Shown here: positions 58,828 through 64,000 of the stretch, one piece after another
Position numbering within the stretch: position 1 is the stretch's first letter
Layout: every line of letters starts with the position of its first letter
Notes under the pieces: generated by a model
What the model was told of the DNA's origin: nothing
Database searches by the model: none
Seen by the model: the letters and a program-made list of their open reading frames with translations, nothing else
Source: Candidatus Paracaedibacteraceae bacterium
Lineage (GTDB): Bacteria > Pseudomonadota > Alphaproteobacteria > Paracaedibacterales > CAIOTO01
Length of the DNA: 64,000 bases
Assembly: GCA_030694965.1 (NCBI GenBank)
Contig: JAUYTZ010000006.1
Location: 1 to 64,000 of the forward strand
Reading direction: 5' to 3'
Program-made: the position numbers and the translations under genes

Positions 58828-60675
58828 CTATAAATTAATTTTATTAGAAATTTCATGACGTAGTGCATTTGCAAGACCCATCCGATCATTTATTGGAACA
58901 AGCTTTTTATAATGCCCATTTCCCATGTTAGGTTCACCATATAAAATTAAATGAACATCACGCGCTGTATCTGACACAATCCATGATTTAACTAATGATA
59001 CTGGAGCATTTTGCATATGCTTTTGAGCCTTATTTTTTTGGAAATAAACATTATCGGACTTCATCCACAAATAAATATTAAAATTATTAAAGTTTTGCAA
59101 CATATCAACATAGATCATACTTTGATTTTGCATGTTTGGATCTAAATCTAAATATTTCCCCGTAAACAAGCGCTCAAAATCATCTTTAATAAATCTCCTT
59201 AAATGTTCTTCATCCAAATGGTCTTTACTGTACATATGTTCATACAAAACAGAAAACTCAGCTTCTTCATATTCAGCTTTTAAAGTGCTTCTTTCATCAT
59301 TCCATAGATTAAAGCTGTTTTGGTGAGCATCAACCCATTTTGAGTAATTTTCCTTCCAGCTTTCCATATCACCCTCAATTGGAGCATAACCAATATCATC
59401 TACATAAGGTGCTTGTAGTTCATGGTCATCTATTCTTAAAAGCCATGCTTTTTTCAAGTCCACAAGTTCATTAATTGCAGGTGAAAAAGAATCAGATATT
59501 TTTTTTAAAGTTAATTCCATATTAATTAGTGCATTACCAGGGTCTTTTTCAATTTCTTGATTAAGAATACGGTTTGCAAACTGTACCATACGATCATTTT
59601 GAATAGGCACGTCTCCATTAACCGCGCAGAAACGTCGATTCATGGGTTTATAATATTTATTTTCGTAAATACGTTTCGTACCAATGGATGCAAAAAGTGT
59701 CTGGATCGCCTTGTCATAATCCAACCCTAATCCATAGAATCCGCATTGACCATTACCAAGATTATCAAACTCTTTAAATGCAACTTCACCTTTACCCAAA
59801 TCAATACTAAAAGGCAATGTTGGGTGCAAAGAACATAAAGCATCTAAATGCATTTGCTGAACGTGCTGATATTCACTTTCAATAATCAAATAAGGATTAT
59901 TTTGGGTTTCATCTTTTTTCAGTAAACTCAATATATTTTGAAAAGATTCTGGCGTTTTAGTAGAATCTTGAACACACCATGCATACACAATGTTGCTTCT
60001 AACAAGGTATGCAGCATATCCACCCACTAAATCTTGAGGCATAATATTTTTATTTGCTAAAGCTGATTGAACAGCACAGACAACTTGATTTAACCAACGA
60101 TAATACTCAATATTGATCTTATAGCTTTGATTTGCATTCAAAAATTGGTCATTCATCCTCTGGTAATATTCAGACGCATGCGGGTCTTGCGTTTTGCGAG
60201 AATTTAAAAGTTCTCCAAGATCTTCAGATAAAATACTTTCAATAACTTGCACAGATTGAATAATTTTCTTCTGAACAAGGGGTGTTCGCATATCATGTGA
60301 TATTGGCATAGACATCAGGGCTTCACGTGCCTCGTGCAAACCCCCAGCCAATTGATTCACATCTGTTTGCGTCTTGTAAGACGAAACAAGCATATCCAAT
60401 TTAACCACAAGTGGAGGAAAAACAATAACAGGTTCCTGCACAGCTTCTAACATAACTTCTTGCACACTATTTTGAAATTTTGGTGAATCAAATAGCTCAG
60501 TAAGAGGCTTTTTAAATAAAATCACATCTTCTGCTGATGTTGACAAGCTAACAACGTTGATCGCTTCTTCAGATACACCCTCACCAGAAAATAGAGAAGA
60601 TATAGATAGATTCAGTGAAACACTACATAGCATTAAACACTTTAGCGCACGAATTAATTTTACGTTACGTTTCAT
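58828..60675 (-). CDS. Secreted OTU-like cysteine protease domain protein
   Basis: 615 residues with an N-terminal signal sequence (basic start, hydrophobic LKCLMLCSVSLNLSISSLF to about residue 29). A helical region (about 100-290) follows. The OTU-like domain starts at about 300: FDNLGNGQCGFYGLG with candidate nucleophile Cys311. It ends with NMGNGHYKKLVPI, candidate His588, after a strand DVHLILYGEP. A long helical insertion (about 395-510) splits the core, as in some viral and bacterial OTUs. The CGFY.L.L motif is shared with the partial gene at 1-741. A Sec-exported OTU in a symbiont suggests ubiquitin removal on host proteins, though no translocation route is seen. Good AAAGG-type ribosome site. 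Confidence 0.65.
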   Translation of the reverse strand: MKRNVKLIRALKCLMLCSVSLNLSISSLFSGEGVSEEAINVVSLSTSAEDVILFKKPLTELFDSPKFQNSVQEVMLEAVQEPVIVFPPLVVKLDMLVSSYKTQTDVNQLAGGLHEAREALMSMPISHDMRTPLVQKKIIQSVQVIESILSEDLGELLNSRKTQDPHASEYYQRMNDQFLNANQSYKINIEYYRWLNQVVCAVQSALANKNIMPQDLVGGYAAYLVRSNIVYAWCVQDSTKTPESFQNILSLLKKDETQNNPYLIIESEYQHVQQMHLDALCSLHPTLPFSIDLGKGEVAFKEFDNLGNGQCGFYGLGLDYDKAIQTLFASIGTKRIYENKYYKPMNRRFCAVNGDVPIQNDRMVQFANRILNQEIEKDPGNALINMELTLKKISDSFSPAINELVDLKKAWLLRIDDHELQAPYVDDIGYAPIEGDMESWKENYSKWVDAHQNSFNLWNDERSTLKAEYEEAEFSVLYEHMYSKDHLDEEHLRRFIKDDFERLFTGKYLDLDPNMQNQSMIYVDMLQNFNNFNIYLWMKSDNVYFQKNKAQKHMQNAPVSLVKSWIVSDTARDVHLILYGEPNMGNGHYKKLVPINDRMGLANALRHEISNKINL

Positions 60676-60828
60676 TAAAATTGCCTTTCTATTTGAAAAT
60701 CACAAGATCTTTTGATCGCATAAAAAGCTCACACTTTATGCTACTTTTATATAAAATTTTATTCAATTAGAATATAAAAAAGGAAGGCTAAAACCTCCCA
60801 AAGGATCATATATATTTAGTTAATTATT

Positions 60829-61602
60829 TTATTTTGTAAATAAAACAGCCGTCAAGACATAATTCATACATAAAATTAATATTGAAGCAGAAACAACAGC
60901 CTTCGTCGTTGCACGTCCAACACCCTCAGCTCCCCTTTCAGACATATAACCGTGATAACATCCCATTAAGGTAATCACCACGCCAAACACAGCAGCTTTA
61001 ATTAAACCAAAAACAACATCTTGCATTTCTAAAAATTTTAACGTTTGGTCCATATACGTTGCCGCATTAAAATCAAGTTTGTAAACACCGATCAAATAAC
61101 CGCCTAACACACCAATGCAATCAGCAATAAGAACTAAGAATGGCAAAGTAACAAGCCCTGCAATGATACGCGGAAAAACAAGATACTTAAATGGGTCCGT
61201 AGATAACGTCACAAGTGCATCAATTTGCTCAGTCACACGCATTGTTCCAATTTCTGCAGCAAGCGATGCCCCCACTCTACCTGCAACCATCAAACCAGCC
61301 AAAACAGGTCCCAACTCACGAGTCATTGATAGCACAACAACAGTTGCAACGGCATCAGAAGCTTGAAATCGTGAAAACCCAGTGTAGCTTTGAAGTGCCA
61401 AAACCATTCCTGTAAAAATTGCTGTTAAGCCAACAACAGGAAGCGAATAAAAACCAATTTGCATAACCTGCTTTGCAATTTGTGACCCATACCACGGTGG
61501 TCTAAACGCACTTAGCACAGTTGTTAAAAAAAAGCGCGTAAGACGCCCTAATTGAGTCAACAATGTAAGTGTAAGTCGTCCGATGGGGCTAAAAATGGTC
61601 AT
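60829..61602 (-). CDS. mlaE: MlaE-family ABC transporter permease
   Basis: 257 residues, about five membrane helices, with the MlaE/Ttg2B fold (YSLPVVGLTAIFTGMVLALQ, then RELGPVLAGLMVAGRVGASLAAEIGTMRVTEQIDAL). The complex moves phospholipids between the membranes to keep the outer membrane asymmetric. alr is upstream as in many alphaproteobacteria, but mlaF and mlaD, which normally follow, are absent: the OTU-like gene follows instead. AAGGAAAGA precedes the ATG. Confidence 0.93.
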   Translation of the reverse strand: MTIFSPIGRLTLTLLTQLGRLTRFFLTTVLSAFRPPWYGSQIAKQVMQIGFYSLPVVGLTAIFTGMVLALQSYTGFSRFQASDAVATVVVLSMTRELGPVLAGLMVAGRVGASLAAEIGTMRVTEQIDALVTLSTDPFKYLVFPRIIAGLVTLPFLVLIADCIGVLGGYLIGVYKLDFNAATYMDQTLKFLEMQDVVFGLIKAAVFGVVITLMGCYHGYMSERGAEGVGRATTKAVVSASILILCMNYVLTAVLFTK

Positions 61603-61630
61603 AAAATCTGTCTTTCCTTAAAAATCTATT

Positions 61631-62818
61631 TTAAATGGTATGAATGCGATTGAAACGATCTCCAAGGCCTACGAGTACATCACGGCTATCTGTTTGGACT
61701 TTTCTTGCTACATCATCAAGCATCATTGCTCCCTCATCGCCTCCCATAAGAACAGCCCAATTACCAACTGCAACATCTTTTATTGACGTGATGTTAATAG
61801 TAACAAGATCCATCGACACACGTCCAACAAAAGGTGCTTTTTGCCCATTAACAAGAGCATAAGCATCTTTACCACTTAAGTGCCTCAATAAGCCGTCAGC
61901 ATAACCAAGTCCAAGCGTTGCAATTATCGTTGGTTTTTCAGCAATAAAAGTACAACCATAACCAACACTTTCGCCTGGCTCCAAATGCTGAATTTGCAAA
62001 ACCTGAGATTTCATCGTAATGCACGAAATGATAGGGCTTCCTTCGCCTGTTGGCTTATGTCCATACAAAGAACCGCCAGGGCGCACAACATCGTAATGAT
62101 ACGCTTGCCCTAAAAATATCCCTGGTGAATTTGCAAGTGAAAATTTTGTTGTCGGAAAATACTTATGCAATGCTTCAAAATTTAAACGCTGTTTTTCATT
62201 CATCTCATGCGAAAAATCATCAGCGCATGCCAAATGACTCATCACAAGCACCCAATTAATGTAAGGAAAATCAACCGCTAAAAAGTGCTTTAATTCCTGC
62301 GCGGACAACCCTAAGCGGCGCATTCCAGTATCAATGTGCAATGCAGCTCTTAAGGGTAATCCTTGTGATTTAGCAAATGCATGCCAATCTTTTATTGTCT
62401 CATATGTATTTAAAACAGGTATCACATTGTATTCGAAACAAACTTTTTCCCAACCCGTTGTGTAGGGGCCATTTAGCAAATACAAATCAACCTCTGTCAA
62501 ATGCTGACGCAAGGCAAGGGCTTCACCAATATAGGCAATGAAAAATGATTTTGCTCCCGCACGTTCTAAGGCAGCTCCTATAGGAATTGCACCTAAACCA
62601 TATGCGTTTGCTTTTAAAACAGGGTAAACATCAGCAGAAGGACATAAAGATTGTAACGTTTTAAAATTTTTTACAATGTTTGTTAAATTAATTTCAAGCA
62701 TGCTGCACCCTAATGCGTTCGTAGCCATTTGTTTTTGCTCAAAGCATAATGCAGACATTTTAAACGCATCACTATATATTTGATTTTCATTTACACTGTT
62801 TAAGCTACATGGCTTCAT
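61631..62818 (-). CDS. alr: Alanine racemase
   Basis: 395 residues from the ATG at 62818. PLP-lysine motif VYPVLKANAYGLGA and the second catalytic Tyr in ESVGYGCTFIAEKP; RVSMDLVTINIT and LGDRF at the end. It makes D-Ala for peptidoglycan. The N-terminus is about 30 residues longer than usual; ATGs at 62758 and 62728 (MATNALGC) would give a normal length, but none has a clear ribosome site. 28 bases before mlaE. Confidence 0.94.
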   Translation of the reverse strand: MKPCSLNSVNENQIYSDAFKMSALCFEQKQMATNALGCSMLEINLTNIVKNFKTLQSLCPSADVYPVLKANAYGLGAIPIGAALERAGAKSFFIAYIGEALALRQHLTEVDLYLLNGPYTTGWEKVCFEYNVIPVLNTYETIKDWHAFAKSQGLPLRAALHIDTGMRRLGLSAQELKHFLAVDFPYINWVLVMSHLACADDFSHEMNEKQRLNFEALHKYFPTTKFSLANSPGIFLGQAYHYDVVRPGGSLYGHKPTGEGSPIISCITMKSQVLQIQHLEPGESVGYGCTFIAEKPTIIATLGLGYADGLLRHLSGKDAYALVNGQKAPFVGRVSMDLVTINITSIKDVAVGNWAVLMGGDEGAMMLDDVARKVQTDSRDVLVGLGDRFNRIHTI

Positions 62819-62908
62819 CAATATTATTCTTCAGTGCGCTACAAATGTTCCTTTATTTAATATGGAACGTAGATTGCTGTTTTTCAACCAAAATAACAGG
62901 ATTAACTA

Positions 62909-62938
62909 TATAAAAAAGGGAGAGCAAAGCGCTCTCCC
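62909..62938 (-). terminator. Intrinsic terminator after the DsbA-like gene
   Basis: Perfect 8-bp GC-rich stem GGGAGAGC / GCTCTCCC, five-base loop, then TTTTTTATA on the minus strand. It is 26 bases past the stop at 62964. Confidence 0.9.
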
Positions 62939-62963
62939 CCGTTTTATTGTCAAAAAAGAAATT

Positions 62964-63968
62964 TTAGTTTTTCTTTTTATCCTCTGCTTTCTTTTTTGAA
63001 GCAGATTCTTTTTTACTATCTTTCTTAGTTTCCGCAGGCTTTGAAACTTCCTTCTTTGCTTCTTCAGCTTTTGGCGTCTCTTTAACAGGTTCTTCAACTT
63101 TTGGTGCCTCTTTAGCAGGCTCTTCAGCTTTATCGTCACCTGGCTTTGAAATATCTTCGCCAGCTTTTATACGCTTTACTAACTTTAAATAAGCATCTGT
63201 TTTAAGTGGAGGAGCTGCAAACAATGAACCATCCTTATTTTGAATAAAGACTGTTGGAACACCAGGAATCTTTAATTTTTCAATAAGCACTACATTTTCT
63301 TCTAATTTCTTTTGGATAGCAGCTGACTCTTCATCTTTAATGAATTGTGCAACATCAATACCAGCTTCTTTAATAAGAGCTATTAACTTTTCACGTGTTA
63401 AATCATTAACCTTATCGACAAACTTACGCATCAACGTTTTTGTCTTATCAGCACTTTGAGTTGCAGATGCAAGCATTACTTTTGAAACAGCAACAGAATT
63501 TGGTCCAAGGATTGGCGCAACGACTAGCGTAAATGAAACATCTGATGATTTTTCAACTGTTTCAATTGCCGTCCTCATAAAGTCATGGCAATGTGGGCAC
63601 ATTGGATCAATCATCACGTACACTTGAAGTGCAGCTTTAGCATTCCCCCAAACAATTGCATTTTTCGCAAAGGTATCTTTTTCTGCTGTTGCATTCTTTT
63701 CTAAATCACGTGCTGACTTTTCTTGTTGCATTTGCATGCCATCATTAATTGCTTTCATAAATACATCTGTCTTTTCACGTGCAACCTTAACAACAATCTC
63801 TTCAATTGCCTTTGTTTGCTCGTCAGAGAAAACGGCATGCGTATCTGACGTATTTTTTTTATTACTAGACGAACTGCCTGAGGTAAAATAAATTCCCAAC
63901 GCAATGCCTATCACAGCAATCACACCAATAACCAGCTTAATTGTTGAGTTATTTTCTTTGTTTTCCAT
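62964..63968 (-). CDS. Membrane-anchored DsbA-like thioredoxin-fold protein (CPHC)
   Basis: 334 residues. An N-terminal signal anchor (about 11-29) is followed by a Ser/Lys linker. A DsbA-like domain follows with motif DPMCPHCHDF (near residue 122) and cis-Pro IPGVPTVFIQN (near 235). A Lys/Glu/Pro-rich tail follows with degenerate repeats (EAPKVEEPVKETPKAEE), about 60 residues long. The CPHC is the DsbA-type oxidase motif, with a Com1-like overall plan. It would act in the periplasm. The tail is highly charged and may bind the cell wall or be disordered; its role is unknown. Strong terminator follows. Confidence 0.88.
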   Translation of the reverse strand: MENKENNSTIKLVIGVIAVIGIALGIYFTSGSSSSNKKNTSDTHAVFSDEQTKAIEEIVVKVAREKTDVFMKAINDGMQMQQEKSARDLEKNATAEKDTFAKNAIVWGNAKAALQVYVMIDPMCPHCHDFMRTAIETVEKSSDVSFTLVVAPILGPNSVAVSKVMLASATQSADKTKTLMRKFVDKVNDLTREKLIALIKEAGIDVAQFIKDEESAAIQKKLEENVVLIEKLKIPGVPTVFIQNKDGSLFAAPPLKTDAYLKLVKRIKAGEDISKPGDDKAEEPAKEAPKVEEPVKETPKAEEAKKEVSKPAETKKDSKKESASKKKAEDKKKN

Positions 63969-64000
63969 TTCACACCTTAAAATGACTTAATTTAACTAAA

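Noticed and set aside
62906-63139. Lys/Arg-rich open frame overlapping the end of the DsbA-like gene
   Set aside because: It is the shifted reading of the Lys/Glu repeat tail and runs through the terminator.

Overview
This AT-rich, densely packed bacterial chromosome segment reads as an alphaproteobacterium of the Holosporales/Paracaedibacteraceae type, that is, an intracellular symbiont of protists. The placement is my inference from gene content, with no phylogeny run. Supporting it are alphaproteobacterial markers: C4-type 5-aminolevulinate synthase, SecB, the DUF3576 lipoprotein beside leuS, DUF177/YceD, a HIG1-type twin-membrane protein, a Cys-rich J-domain protein, phasin, and a purC-bolA-grxD order. 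Eukaryote-facing genes also support it: two OTU-type cysteine protease-like proteins, an F-box pseudogene and Sel1 repeats. So do decayed genes and Pht-like MFS transporters. No tRNA, rRNA, CRISPR array or intact insertion sequence was found.

Layout. 1-1542: truncated OTU-like gene, transposase remnant and decayed DNA. 1543-8657 (minus): acpP-fabF, an orphan Hcp-like protein, gshB with an OmpR-type regulator, and two tandem MFS transporters. 8839-10170: HIG1 protein, a radical SAM/SPASM remnant and a frameshifted retropepsin-like lipoprotein. 10338-13820: structured leader, rpsB-tsf-pyrH-frr. 13867-16107 (minus): dnaA, a lipoprotein, phhB. 16235-24711 (plus): metallopeptidase, cytochrome c oxidase genes (coxC, FlhF-like GTPase, coxB, coxA, ctaB), trpS and a dicarboxylate-type symporter. 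24712-28923 (minus): F-box pseudogene, leuS, DUF3576 lipoprotein, and tatA (46 codons). 29146-41803 (plus): sdhB, ubiH-type hydroxylase, secB, hemA, murG-murC-murB, DUF3501, Sel1 protein, ctaA, a PfkB kinase with an apparent signal peptide, and a DegT aminotransferase. 41800-47192 (minus): ccmA-like, prmA, J-domain protein, hbd, pheT. 47468-51042: DsbA-like protein and PRPP-synthetase-like protein, convergent with an Atm1-type exporter. 51139-54500 (plus): PurC-like protein, bolA, grxD, eno, ftsB. 54653-63968 (minus): phasin, EnvZ-like kinase, dapF, DUF177, secreted OTU-like protein, mlaE, alr, DsbA-like protein.

How the genes work together. The housekeeping set covers aerobic respiration (sdhB, cox genes, ctaA/ctaB heme A synthesis, hemA, ubiquinone hydroxylase), peptidoglycan synthesis (murG/C/B, alr, dapF) and translation. 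It also covers Fe-S/redox functions (grxD, bolA, Atm1, gshB, DsbA-like) and polyhydroxybutyrate-type metabolism (hbd, phasin). Several genes stand apart from their usual partners: pheT without pheS, mlaE without mlaF, tatA without tatBC, sdhB without sdhCDA, and a PurC-like gene joined to bolA-grxD without purSQL. This fits genome reduction and rearrangement.

The most unusual content is the ubiquitin-related set (two OTU-like proteins and a broken F-box gene). Next are the radical-SAM/retropepsin remnant with an A7 frameshift, an FlhF-like GTPase inside the cox cluster, and a PfkB kinase with an apparent export signal. A family of short palindromic repeats is also notable, one copy of which lies in the 5' end of dapF. 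A degenerate PurC paralogue completes the list.
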